A DNA stretch of 64,000 nt from Bradyrhizobium sp. AUGA SZCCT0176 (GTDB taxonomy: Bacteria; Pseudomonadota; Alphaproteobacteria; Rhizobiales; Xanthobacteraceae), in assembly GCF_018130145.1 (NCBI RefSeq), contig NZ_JAFCMB010000008.1, positions 1 through 64,000 of the forward strand. Direction: 5' to 3'. Position numbers and translations under genes: made by a program. Below, piece by piece: positions 49,825 to 58,085 of the stretch (within the stretch, counting starts at the first letter, position 1; every line of letters begins with the position of its first letter). The notes beneath the pieces were generated by a model, which saw only the letters and a list, made by a program, of their open reading frames with translations, was not told where the DNA came from and did not search any database.

Positions 49825-50256
49825 AGGCGGTACGGCGGGCGGTACCGACACCATGTACATACGGGCTTTCGATGGAACCGCGTGGGACAATTGGGACTCG
49901 TTCACCCTGACCACGCTGCCGAACCATGCGCCGGTGACCACGATCAGCAATCAATCCTTGCATATCAATGAATGGAGTGAGATCGGCAACTGCTGTCCTA
50001 TTCCGACGCCGACGGACATACCGCAACCGCCTACCAGTTCTGGGATGGTGGCGCAGGCGCCAGCAGCAGTTACTTCTGGACGCCTGCGAATTCCCACTGG
50101 GCCGCCGGTATCGCAATCGACGTTAGCGTCGCCGATCTCGACGATGTCTGGCTTCGTGGTGGCGCTGGCACCGGCACGGAAACCATGTATGCACGCAGTT
50201 TCGATGGAATCGACTGGAGCGCGTGGCACGCGTTTGTGCTCACGACCATCGTCTAG
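49825..50256 (+). pseudogene. 3' relic of a repeat-rich surface protein
   Basis: Readable from GGTAGGTDTMYIRAFDG through WDSFTLTTLPNHAPV and QSLHINEWSEIGN. Then one base is missing near 49991; after it LSYSDADGHTATAYQFWDGG, YFWTPANSHWAAGIAIDV and WSAWHAFVLTTIV end at the TAG 50254-50256. The repeated units MY(I/A)R(A/S)FDG.(A/D)W and F.LTT are of the kind found in very large bradyrhizobial surface proteins. Upstream repeats are absent or unrecognisable, so only about 1.5 repeat units remain. Confidence 0.75.
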
Positions 50257-50291
50257 ACCGGCATCGAAGGTAGCTTAGCGTAGGCTCGCGC

Positions 50292-50540
50292 CTACGTTCG
50301 GATTCGCGTGCAGACCGGTTCCCTCGCTACACGAATCGATGCAGATTTGGCGTGCGTCAGCCTCCTGCAGGTGGTCCAGACAAACGCCATCCGGCTGCAC
50401 TGCCAATCCGGCCCGAGCGCGGCGCTGGACACCGGCTCCGGATACGCCAGTCCGGTCGCGACGCCGCCCGCGACGCAGGCGAACAAAACGATCGCTGCGG
50501 CGAGAACGACATTTTTAGGGGTGCACCAATTCGGGATCAT
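50292..50540 (-). CDS. small exported or membrane hypothetical protein
   Basis: 82 residues from the ATG at 50540, with AAAGGAG upstream; codons to 50573 are not supported. The hydrophobic stretch ~9-31 (NVVLAAAIVLFACVAGGVAT) is a signal or TM anchor. The remainder has GPDWQCSRMAFVWTTCRRL with two Cys and a basic tail. The family is not recognised by name, but the good ribosome-binding site supports a real gene. Confidence 0.6.
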   Translation of the reverse strand: MIPNWCTPKNVVLAAAIVLFACVAGGVATGLAYPEPVSSAALGPDWQCSRMAFVWTTCRRLTHAKSASIRVAREPVCTRIRT

Positions 50541-50825
50541 GGCGGTCGCTCCTTTCAGGAACTGCCGCAACATAGGCTCGCGCCGGCCGTCCTTATGTGA
50601 TCGAATTCACAGTGTTTCGGCTTTCAGGGTGCGACCGATTGCAGTTCCGTGCCCAAACAGGGCGGCGCTACCGATCGTATCGGGTTCCCTCTCCTGACAT
50701 CCGACCGCGCCACAACCTGTGCGCTACCTGCCGGATCAATTCTGCAACACTCGCACGCCAAGATGCGCGGCAGGGGCATAAGTCCCGCAAATCCGTTGCG
50801 CGCGTGCGGAGGTTGATCAACACTG

Positions 50826-51086
50826 TTGGTTCGGGGAAAGTGCGTGTGCGGGGGGCGTGCCATTAGTAAGCAGGAAACGGGCTACGACTACGATCGCTAT
50901 CGAAAACTACTGGCCGAAGCGACCGACGATGCCAAGCGGCTCGAACTCATCGATCTCATGATCAAGGAGGGAGCCCGCGACAGGCTGGAAGCCCAGCGGA
51001 CATCCGATCGCGTGGCGATGACGGCCGTGACAGTTGCGAAAATTCTCGGCCCGGGCGGCCGCCGCGACCAATTCAGGGTCGATTAG
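50826..51086 (+). CDS. small helical protein, start uncertain
   Basis: 86 residues in the longest frame (TTG start). The convincing part begins at ISKQETGYDYDRYRKLLAEA and is one long charged amphipathic helix (DAKRLELIDLMIKEGARDRLEAQR) ending VAKILGPGG. The natural start would be the codon ATT at 50862, which lies 6-7 nt after a GGGGGG tract where an ATG would be expected. Either ATT is used, an upstream TTG/GTG is used, or the start codon is mutated. Function unknown. Confidence 0.5.
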   Translation: MVRGKCVCGGRAISKQETGYDYDRYRKLLAEATDDAKRLELIDLMIKEGARDRLEAQRTSDRVAMTAVTVAKILGPGGRRDQFRVD

Positions 51087-51346
51087 AACAGCCACTGCCT
51101 GGCTGCTCGGAACCGGTTTCAGCCGGCGCTTGCTGTTGCTTGTGTCGAGGCGCACGCCATCGGCGATCCGGCCAGGGCCGCCGCCAGCGCGCTCACCGGC
51201 ATCGGACGACCAACCGGGCAGTTCACGGAAATCTCCCTGTTTGCCCCCTTCGGCGCTGGCATTTTGTCGCCGGTTCACCTACTGAAGCGCAAACCGCCAA
51301 TCCCCTGCGTTTCACAACCAATCAAGAAAACGACAAGGCCCCTTTT

Positions 51347-51706
51347 ATGAGTGGATTCAAGGAACCCAGCTTCGCCGACCGCCAGAAGGCCGCCCAGCAA
51401 GCGAGACAGAACATCCTGAACAAGTTCAAGGCCCAGCCCGGCCCTGACGATCCGGAGGTGAAGCAGCGTCAGGTCGAGCGCGAAGCGCAGGCGGCCGCCC
51501 GCGCCAAGGCCAAGGAAGCCCGCGAAGCTGCCAAGGCCGAAGCCAAGGCGCGCGAGGAAGAAGCTGCGGCCGCGGCTGCCGCCCAGCTCGCCCGCGAAAA
51601 GGAAGAAGAGGCCGCCAGACAGGCAGCCCTCGAGGCCGAAGCGAAGGCCAAGCGCGATGCACGCTACGCGGCCCGCAAGAGCGGCGGCAAAGGCAAGAAG
51701 AAGTAA
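51347..51706 (+). CDS. DUF6481 family protein
   Basis: 119 residues from the ATG at 51347. Begins MSGFKEPSFADRQKAAQQAR, the recognisable start of DUF6481, then a long Ala/Glu/Lys helix (~40-105; EREAQAAARAKAKEAREAAK) and a Lys/Gly tail (SGGKGKKK). Predicted coiled coil or single alpha helix, cytoplasmic. Function unknown; common in Bradyrhizobium. The long upstream extension of the frame (51140) is not supported. Confidence 0.8.
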   Translation: MSGFKEPSFADRQKAAQQARQNILNKFKAQPGPDDPEVKQRQVEREAQAAARAKAKEAREAAKAEAKAREEEAAAAAAAQLAREKEEEAARQAALEAEAKAKRDARYAARKSGGKGKKK

Positions 51707-52245
51707 CGCGCTCGTTCGGGCGCGGGCATCCGCGCCGGAAATCGCAAGACTCCGCTCGGGCGAGCCCGATTGAAAAAACAAACGACGGCTTGGCTATTGT
51801 TCATGCCGTCTTTCACCATCCCGCCGTCGTTTCATGGCGTCCGTCTTCATCATGCCCTGTCCTTCCTCGTGGCACTCCTGGACGTGTTGAACAGCGAGTC
51901 GTTCTTCCTGGGTCGTCCCTGCGCCTATTGTCCTGGATGGCGGCAGCGCGACGTCACAAGGATACGCGTCATTACCGGCCATAGCGGATAATTGAAGCAG
52001 GCCAGCGCACGCGCCCCGAGAAACGGAGGCGGACGCATGTTTGACGAGTCTTCCGCTAAAACCCTCCCCTCCCTACGTGTGCACTGCGGCAGACCTTGAA
52101 GTCTGGCTCTGGAATCAGCCACTGCTGCCTTGAGCGACAGGCTGGCTCGAACGATCAGAACAGAGAATCTTCGCACGCAGCCGGTTAAACTGCGCTCAGC
52201 GCCGGCTTGGACACGCCAATCGGGAATGGAATTCAGGGGAGAACC
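51707..52245. other. about 540 bp without a supported gene
   Basis: No domain-bearing frame. A small GC hairpin (CGGGCGAGCCCG, near 51757-51768) lies after the DUF6481 stop; the A-rich run after it does not make a plus-strand terminator. It should contain the dctP promoter. Confidence 0.4.
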
Positions 52246-53268
52246 ATGCTCACACGCCGCCATGTTCTCGGATCCGCGCTCGCCGCGCCTGCTATCCTTC
52301 GCTTCGGCACGGGCACCGCACACGCCGCAACGAGGCTGAAGATTTCGCATCAGTTTCCGGGCGGCACCATCGACAAGGGCGATTTCCGCGACCGCCTGTG
52401 CCGTACGTTCGCGCAGGAAGTCGCCAAGCGCAGCGGCGGCGAGATCGCGGCCGAGGTCTATCCGAACTCCTCGCTGATCAAGACCAACGCGCAATTCTCG
52501 GCGATGCGCAAAGGTGAGCTCGATCTAAGCCTCTATCCCCTTCCCTATGCCGGCGGCGAATTGCCGGAAACCAATATCGGCCTGATGCCCGGACTGGTTT
52601 CGACCTACGATCAGGGCTTGCGCTGGAAAACGCACCCCGTCGGCAAGGCGCTGACCGATTTCCTGGCCGACAAGGGCATCATCTTGCTGAGCTGGGTCTG
52701 GCAGGCCGGCGGCGTCGCCAGCCGTTCCAGGCCGATCGTCGCTCCGGAAGACGCCAAGGGCCTCAAGGTTCGCGGCGGTTCGCGCGAGATGGACATGGTG
52801 CTGCTGACCGCGGGCGCAGCGGTGCTCTCGGTACCGTCCAACGAACTCTATGCGGCGATGCAGAGCGGCGCCTGCGATGCCGGAATTACCTCCTCCACCA
52901 GCCTGATCTCGTTCCGTCTGGAGGAGGTCGCAAAATCGCTGACCTCGGGCGCGGGCGCATCCTACTGGTTCATGCTGGAGCCATTGTTGATGTCGAAGCC
53001 GAGCTTCGACAAGCTGCCGAAGAACCAGCAGGACATCATTCGCGCGGTCGGCGCCGACCTCGAAGCCTTCGCCAAGAAGGGTGCACAGGACGACGATATC
53101 GAAGTCGCCAAGGTCTATGAGAAGGCCGGCGCCAAAGTCAGCGCGCTCGATGCGGCAACCGTCGCCAAGTGGCGCGACATCGCGCGCGATACCGCGTGGA
53201 AAGACTACAGTGCCGCGACGGCGACGTCGGCCAATCTGCTGAAGCTTGCAAGCGACGTCGCCGCCTGA
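52246..53268 (+). CDS. dctP: TRAP transporter substrate-binding protein (DctP family), copy 1
   Basis: 340 residues from the ATG at 52246, with AGGGGAGA upstream. The N-terminus MLTRRHVLGSALAAPAIL has a twin-arginine-like signal. The DctP fold shows LKISHQFPGGTIDKG, MRKGELDLSLYPLPYAGGE, KGLKVRGGSREMDMVL and VPSNELYAAMQSGACDAGITS; the conserved Arg that salt-bridges the substrate carboxylate is in KVRGG. It captures an organic acid for DctQM. It lies separately from dctQM, on the other side of the gntR gene, with which it converges after 10 bp. Confidence 0.88.
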   Translation: MLTRRHVLGSALAAPAILRFGTGTAHAATRLKISHQFPGGTIDKGDFRDRLCRTFAQEVAKRSGGEIAAEVYPNSSLIKTNAQFSAMRKGELDLSLYPLPYAGGELPETNIGLMPGLVSTYDQGLRWKTHPVGKALTDFLADKGIILLSWVWQAGGVASRSRPIVAPEDAKGLKVRGGSREMDMVLLTAGAAVLSVPSNELYAAMQSGACDAGITSSTSLISFRLEEVAKSLTSGAGASYWFMLEPLLMSKPSFDKLPKNQQDIIRAVGADLEAFAKKGAQDDDIEVAKVYEKAGAKVSALDAATVAKWRDIARDTAWKDYSAATATSANLLKLASDVAA

Positions 53269-53278
53269 TGCGTTCGCA

Positions 53279-53995
53279 CTACTCGCCTGCCCGCGTTCCG
53301 CGCTTGGAACGAACTGCGATCGAGCCGCCACCGACGACGTGCAACAGATCCGCTCTGACGGATTCGATATGCTGCTCCAGAAACCGGCACGCCTCGTCGA
53401 TTTGCTGTGCCCGGCACAGCGCGATCAGATGGGCGTGCTCCTTTTCAGCGATCCCCATCGCCTTGGTGTTGGATAGTTGCAGGCGCGTGTAGCGGTCGCT
53501 GGTTTGCAGCAGCGCCACGACGATCGCCTTGGTCCGGGGCTGGCGTGCCTGCGCGTAGAGCGCCATGTGAAATTCGGCGTTGAGCTGACCCCATTCGCTG
53601 ACGTTGCGCGCCTTGATCGCCTTCTCGAAGCGCTTCTGGATATCGTCCAATCCGTCGAGGTCCCTGGCGGCAAAGCAAGGTGCGGATTGCGCCAGCAGCC
53701 GCGGCTCCAGGATCCGGCGCAGATCAAACACGTCGTTGATTTCGTCGAGCGACAGTTCCGAAACGATCGCCCCCTTTTGCGGGACGATCCGTACCAGGCC
53801 TTCGGCCTCGAGCTGAAACAGCGCTTCACGAACCGGAATGCGGCTCACGCCATAAGCATCGCCCAGCGCGTCCTGCCGCAGTTGGGATCCCGCCGGATAG
53901 GTCCCGTCGAGAATCGATTGCCTGAGCTGGTCGACGATCGCGGCCGATAAGGTCCGGTGCTTTAGCGGGACTTTCATTTGATCTTCCGTCTTCAT
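53279..53995 (-). CDS. GntR-family regulator, FCD (FadR/VanR) subgroup
   Basis: 238 residues from the ATG at 53993-53995, with GGAGGGG 7 nt upstream; the long frame to 54700 is antisense to dctQ and rejected. The winged HTH (~12-72) has LRQSILDGTYPAGSQLRQDALGDAYGVSRIPVREAL, listed in two parts (ILDGTYPAGSQLRQDALG / YGVSRIPVREALFQLE). The FCD domain (~85-215) keeps the metal-site residues D91, H143, H189 and H209. Ligands of this group are usually organic acids. It probably controls the divergent dctQM operon through the palindrome at 54107-54125. Confidence 0.9.
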   Translation of the reverse strand: MKTEDQMKVPLKHRTLSAAIVDQLRQSILDGTYPAGSQLRQDALGDAYGVSRIPVREALFQLEAEGLVRIVPQKGAIVSELSLDEINDVFDLRRILEPRLLAQSAPCFAARDLDGLDDIQKRFEKAIKARNVSEWGQLNAEFHMALYAQARQPRTKAIVVALLQTSDRYTRLQLSNTKAMGIAEKEHAHLIALCRAQQIDEACRFLEQHIESVRADLLHVVGGGSIAVRSKRGTRAGE

Positions 53996-54095
53996 CGCCG
54001 GCCCCTCCAGTCGAGGCGGTCTTGTTTCGCACGTTGAAGTGGTCCGCCCCAGCACAAAGCCGGTGGGAGGCCCACGATTGGCCCCGCAATCTCCA

Positions 54096-54125
54096 TTGAC
54101 AGCAATAATGTATAAATTATACATT
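54096..54125 (+). promoter_or_regulatory. dctQ promoter overlapped by GntR-type palindrome
   Basis: TTGACA at 54096-54101, 16-nt spacer, TATACA at 54118-54123. The perfect inverted repeat AATGTATAA / TTATACATT (54107-54115, 54117-54125, one central base) covers the spacer and the -10 box. A bound FCD regulator would block the promoter. It is 42 bp before the dctQ ATG and divergent from gntR. Confidence 0.7.
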
Positions 54126-54166
54126 TTGCGAATGCACGGCAAATTTCGCGGGCTGCGGGGCTCCCC

Positions 54167-54790
54167 ATGATCGAACAAACGGCTTCCGATGCGCCGGCGT
54201 TCAGCGCCCGCAGCTTCGTGGTCAGGGCCTCCGGCGCCCTGCTCGCATGCGAGCGCCTTGCCCTGATGGGCTTGATGTATCTGCTGACGGCCCTGATCCT
54301 GGTGAACGTCGTCACCCGCTATTCGCATTTTCCGATCTACTGGATCGATGAATCGGCCGTCTATTGCGTGGTCTGGCTGACGTTTATCGGCGCCTCCGCG
54401 ATGACCCGGCTGAGACTCGATTTCGCCGTCACCATGCTGACCGAACGGCTTTCGGCGCGAGCCCAGAAGCTTGCCAAGGTGATCGCAACCGGCATGGTCG
54501 TGGTGTTCGGCGTGTCGCTGATCGCCACCTGCTGGCTCTGGATGGACCCGGTTGGCCTCGCCCGCGCCGGCTTCGACGCCCGCAAATTTGCCGGCGAGAC
54601 CTTCAACTTCCTCTACACCGAGCGCACCCAGACGCTCAATTGGCCGACCTGGGTGGTGTATCTGACGCTGCCGATCTTTGCCGTGTCGATCACGATCCAC
54701 GGCATCGCCAATCTGCTCGAGGACCTCGATCTCATGCCACGAACGGCCTTGAAGGGCTTCCAGCTCTCCGAGCTCGACGGGGTCAACTGA
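54167..54790 (+). CDS. dctQ: TRAP transporter small permease DctQ
   Basis: 207 residues with four TM helices (~28-48, ~65-85, ~105-125, ~160-180). LTALILVNVVTRYSHFPIYWIDESAVYCVVWLTFIGA is the DctQ core, listed here as VTRYSHFPIYWIDESAVY and VWLTFIGASAM. It has an unusually long periplasmic loop between helices 3 and 4 (FNFLYTERTQTLNWP). It forms the membrane complex with DctM; its TGA overlaps the dctM ATG. Confidence 0.9.
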   Translation: MIEQTASDAPAFSARSFVVRASGALLACERLALMGLMYLLTALILVNVVTRYSHFPIYWIDESAVYCVVWLTFIGASAMTRLRLDFAVTMLTERLSARAQKLAKVIATGMVVVFGVSLIATCWLWMDPVGLARAGFDARKFAGETFNFLYTERTQTLNWPTWVVYLTLPIFAVSITIHGIANLLEDLDLMPRTALKGFQLSELDGVN

Positions 54791-56055
54791 TGATCACCTC
54801 GGCCGCCTTCATGGTGATCATGCTGGTCGGCGTGCCGATCGGTCTTTGTCTCTGCCTTGCCGGCTTTGTTTACATCATCGCGTCGGGCAATCCGGTGCTG
54901 TTTCAATCCTATCCGCTGCAATTGTTCGGCGGCGTCGACAGTTACGGACTGATCGCGATACCGCTGTTCATCCTGATCGGCGAGATCATGAATGGCGGCG
55001 GCATTACCCGGCGCATCGTCGACATGGCGATGGCGTTTGTCGGCTCGCTGAAGGGCGGGCTGGCCTACGTCAACATCCTCGCCAACATGTTCATCTCCTC
55101 CATCCTCGGTTCGGCGACCGCGCAGGTCGCGATCATGGCGCAGATCATGGTCCCGGAAATGGAGAAGAAGGGTTACGACAGGACCTTTGCGGCGGGCCTG
55201 ACCGCCTATGGCGGCATGCTCGGGCCGATCATTCCGCCATCCGTGATGTTCGTCGTCTACAGCGTGCTGGCGCAGGTCTCGGTCAGCGACATGCTGATCG
55301 CCGGCATCGTGCCCGGCGTGATCCTCACGGTGATGTTCTGTCTCGTCATTGCGCTGATGGGCTACGTCTACAACTACCCGCGCGCCGAATATCAGACGCC
55401 GCGCCAGCGCGTGGCGACGATCCTGCGCACCTGTCCGACACTGCTGATTCCGATCGTCATCGTCGGCTCGATCCTTGGCGGGCTTGCCAACGCGACGGAG
55501 TCGGCGGCCGTCGGCGCGGTCGCGGCGGCCCTGATCGGAAAATACTGGACCAGGGAGTTCGAATTCTCGCAGCTGCCGCAGATGATGCTGCGCTCCGGCA
55601 TCTATTCGGCCATCGTGCTGTTTCTGGTGGCGGCCGCCGCCGTGTTCTCCTGGGTGCTGATCTTCGGCAAGGTGCCGCAGGAAACCGCGGCGTGGATCCA
55701 GTCGGTGGCCAAGGATCCGGTCAGCTTCATGCTGCTTTGCAACGTCATCCTGCTGGTGATCGGCACGGTGATTGACGGAATTCCCGGCCTGATCATGACG
55801 GTGCCGATCCTGCTGCCGGTCGCCACCGAAATCTATCACATCGATCCCCGGCATTTCGGCGTGGTGGTGGTGATCAATCTGGTGCTCGGCCTGCTGTCAC
55901 CTCCAGTGGGCCTTTGCTTCTTCGTCGCCGCCGCCGTTACCGGCGCCAAGCCGGGAAAGATGTTCATCGTGACGCTGCCTTTTTTCGGGATCTCCTGCGT
56001 CCTGCTGGTGCTGCTCTCGCTCTATCCCTCCCTGTCCCTCGTCCTCATCAAGTGA
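54790..56055 (+). CDS. dctM: TRAP transporter large permease DctM
   Basis: 421 residues from the ATG at 54790-54792 (TGATG overlap with dctQ). About 12 TM helices. Landmarks are SYGLIAIPLFILIGEIMNGG, ANMFISSILGSATAQVAIMAQ, LTAYGGMLGPIIPPSVMFVVY and GLLSPPVGLCFFVAAAV, the DctM signature loops that form the sodium and substrate sites. It imports organic acids using a sodium gradient and substrate delivered by DctP. Confidence 0.92.
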   Translation: MITSAAFMVIMLVGVPIGLCLCLAGFVYIIASGNPVLFQSYPLQLFGGVDSYGLIAIPLFILIGEIMNGGGITRRIVDMAMAFVGSLKGGLAYVNILANMFISSILGSATAQVAIMAQIMVPEMEKKGYDRTFAAGLTAYGGMLGPIIPPSVMFVVYSVLAQVSVSDMLIAGIVPGVILTVMFCLVIALMGYVYNYPRAEYQTPRQRVATILRTCPTLLIPIVIVGSILGGLANATESAAVGAVAAALIGKYWTREFEFSQLPQMMLRSGIYSAIVLFLVAAAAVFSWVLIFGKVPQETAAWIQSVAKDPVSFMLLCNVILLVIGTVIDGIPGLIMTVPILLPVATEIYHIDPRHFGVVVVINLVLGLLSPPVGLCFFVAAAVTGAKPGKMFIVTLPFFGISCVLLVLLSLYPSLSLVLIK

Positions 56056-56081
56056 ATCGCCCAACTCAAAGGAGCCTTGCC

Positions 56082-57077
56082 ATGTCCATTTCACGTCGTC
56101 GATTTCTTGGCCGATTTCTTGCCGCCGGCGCGGCCGTGCCGTTGTTCGCGCCCTCGCTCGCGCTGGCCCAGGCCAAGGAGTTTCGGCTCGGCCTCATCAC
56201 GCCCAACGGGCACTCCTGGAACAAGGCCGCCCTCAAGCTCGGCGAGGACCTGAAGGCCGCCACCAGCGGCCGCCTGACCATGACCGTGTTTCACTCCGGG
56301 CAGCTCGGCAACGAGCCCGCCATGATGCAGCAGCTGCAATCCGGCGCGCTCGACATGGGCTTCATCCAGGCCGCCGAACTCGGCTCGCGCGTGCCGCACA
56401 TCGCCGCGATCAACGCGCCCTACATCGTGCGTTCGACGCCGTCGGTCGCCAAGTTCGTCCGCCATCCCGCGGCGGTCAAACTGTTCGACGTGCTGCCGCA
56501 GGAAACTGGAACGATCGGTCTGGGCTGGGGCATCACCGGCATGCGCGCGATCTTCTCGGCCAAGGACCTGACTGGTCTCGCCGATATCAAAGGCATGAAG
56601 CTGCGCATCAATCCGACGCCGGTCTATCGCGACTTCTATTCGTCGCTCGGCGCGGCGCCGACGCCGATCCCGACGCCGCAGGTGTTCGACGCGATGTCGA
56701 ACGGCCAGGTCGACGGGCTCGAGGCCGACCTCGAATTCTCCTGGAACCAGCGCTTTGACAAGGTCGCCAAGGTCATCCTGCAGATGAACGCCGTCTTCAT
56801 GCCGATGGCAGCCGTCGTCTCCGGCCGCGTGTGGCAGTCGCTGCCGGCAGCCGACAAGGAGCTGATCGCCAAGACCGTCAAGTCGACGCTCGACGCGCAG
56901 ATCGACGAACTCGCGGGCAACGAGCCGAAGCTGATCGAAAACTTCCGCAACGCGCCGATCCCGATCCGGCAGGTCGCGACGGCGGATACCGAGGCTGTCA
57001 TTGCCGAGTTCGACAAGATCTGGCTGCCCAAAGCCCCCGTCCTCGCCGAGCTGCGCAAGGTCGGCGCGACGCTCTGA
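56082..57077 (+). CDS. dctP: TRAP transporter substrate-binding protein (DctP family), copy 2
   Basis: 331 residues from the ATG at 56082, AAAGGAG upstream. Twin-arginine signal SRRRFLGRFLAAGAAVPLF, cleaved near ALAQA. The DctP fold shows FRLGLITPNGHSWNKAA, QLQSGALDMGFIQAAELG, DIKGMKLRINPTPVYRDFY and GQVDGLEADLEFSW; the conserved Arg is in KLRIN. It is 26 bp after dctM in the same operon, so it is probably the dedicated partner of this DctQM. It differs strongly from copy 1 at 52246. An 11-bp perfect stem-loop follows its stop. Confidence 0.9.
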   Translation: MSISRRRFLGRFLAAGAAVPLFAPSLALAQAKEFRLGLITPNGHSWNKAALKLGEDLKAATSGRLTMTVFHSGQLGNEPAMMQQLQSGALDMGFIQAAELGSRVPHIAAINAPYIVRSTPSVAKFVRHPAAVKLFDVLPQETGTIGLGWGITGMRAIFSAKDLTGLADIKGMKLRINPTPVYRDFYSSLGAAPTPIPTPQVFDAMSNGQVDGLEADLEFSWNQRFDKVAKVILQMNAVFMPMAAVVSGRVWQSLPAADKELIAKTVKSTLDAQIDELAGNEPKLIENFRNAPIPIRQVATADTEAVIAEFDKIWLPKAPVLAELRKVGATL

Positions 57078-57105
57078 CCTTCTCCATCGTTCTTCCAGTC
57101 AAATC

Positions 57106-57130
57106 CCGGCGGATTCAAAGAATCCGCCGG
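57106..57130 (+). promoter_or_regulatory. intercistronic stem-loop between dctP and the DapA-family gene
   Basis: Perfect 11-bp arms CCGGCGGATTC / GAATCCGCCGG with an AAA loop, followed by AAAAAT. It lies 29 bp after the dctP stop and 23 bp before the next ATG. A likely mRNA 3'-end stabiliser or partial terminator that keeps the binding-protein transcript more abundant than the lyase transcript. Confidence 0.65.
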
Positions 57131-57153
57131 AAAAATCCCATCGGAGCGAAACA

Positions 57154-58080
57154 ATGAGCCCACGCATTTCCTGGGAAGGCGTCTTCCCGGCCGTTACCAC
57201 GCAATTCCATGACGACCTGTCGCTCGACATCAACGCCACCGCCAAAGTGATGGACGGCTTGATCCGCGACGGCGTATCCGGACTGATCATCTGCGGTTCG
57301 GTCGGCGAGAACACCTCGCTCGAGCGCAAGGAAAAGATCGCCATCATGGAGACGGCTAAGTCGGTCGCGGCCGGCCGCGTTCCTGTGTTGTGCGGCATCG
57401 CCGAGTTCACGACGGCCTTTGCGGTGGAAACCGCCAGGGAAGCCGCGCGGGTCGGGATCGACGGCATCATGGTGATGCCGGCGCTGGTCTATTCGTCCAA
57501 GCCTCACGAGACCGCCGCGCACTTCAGATCGGTCGCAACGGCGACCGATCTGCCTGTCATGCTCTACAACAACCCGCCGATCTACAAGAACGACGTGACG
57601 CCGGATATTCTCGCCACGCTCGCCGACGTCGAGACGGTGGTGTGCTTCAAGGATTCCTCCGGCGACACCAGGCGTTTCATCGACACCCGCAACATGGTCG
57701 GCGATCGCTTCGTGCTGTTCGCCGGCCTCGACGACGTCATCGTCGAGAGCGTGGCCATGGGTGCGGTCGGCTGGGTATCGGGCATGTCAAATGCCTTCCC
57801 GCGCGAAGGGGAAACCTTGTTCCGCCTCGCAAAGGCCGGACGCTACGCCGAAGCCATGCCGCTCTACGAATGGTTCATGCCGCTGCTGCATCTCGATGCC
57901 CGTCCGGACCTTGTCCAGTGCATCAAGCTTTGCGAGCACATCATTGGCCGCGGTACTGCGCTGACCCGTCCGCCGCGGCTGGCATTGCTGCCGCACGAAA
58001 AGGCGGAGGTCGAAGCCATCATGTCCACGGCGCTGAAGAACCGGCCGATGCTGCCGAATGTCGGCTTGAAGGCCGCCTAA
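57154..58080 (+). CDS. DapA/DHDPS-family Schiff-base lyase or aldolase
   Basis: 308 residues from the ATG at 57154, GGAGCG upstream. (beta/alpha)8 barrel of the dihydrodipicolinate-synthase superfamily: GSVGENTSLER replaces the GTTGE box, the catalytic Tyr is Y138 (LYNNPP) and the Schiff-base Lys is K166 (VCFKDSSGD). It does not look like housekeeping DapA, because it sits in a transporter operon under a GntR regulator. Candidates are pyrroline-4-hydroxy-2-carboxylate deaminase, a 2-keto-3-deoxy-sugar-acid aldolase or a related catabolic lyase. The choice cannot be made from sequence alone. Confidence 0.85.
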   Translation: MSPRISWEGVFPAVTTQFHDDLSLDINATAKVMDGLIRDGVSGLIICGSVGENTSLERKEKIAIMETAKSVAAGRVPVLCGIAEFTTAFAVETAREAARVGIDGIMVMPALVYSSKPHETAAHFRSVATATDLPVMLYNNPPIYKNDVTPDILATLADVETVVCFKDSSGDTRRFIDTRNMVGDRFVLFAGLDDVIVESVAMGAVGWVSGMSNAFPREGETLFRLAKAGRYAEAMPLYEWFMPLLHLDARPDLVQCIKLCEHIIGRGTALTRPPRLALLPHEKAEVEAIMSTALKNRPMLPNVGLKAA

Positions 58081-58085
58081 GCGGT

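Noticed and set aside
51757..51780. Intrinsic terminator after DUF6481
   Set aside because: The hairpin is short and followed by A, not T, on the coding strand.
53279..54700. 473-codon version of the GntR protein
   Set aside because: The N-terminal 235 codons are antisense to dctQ and cross the promoter; the ATG at 53995 has a strong ribosome-binding site.
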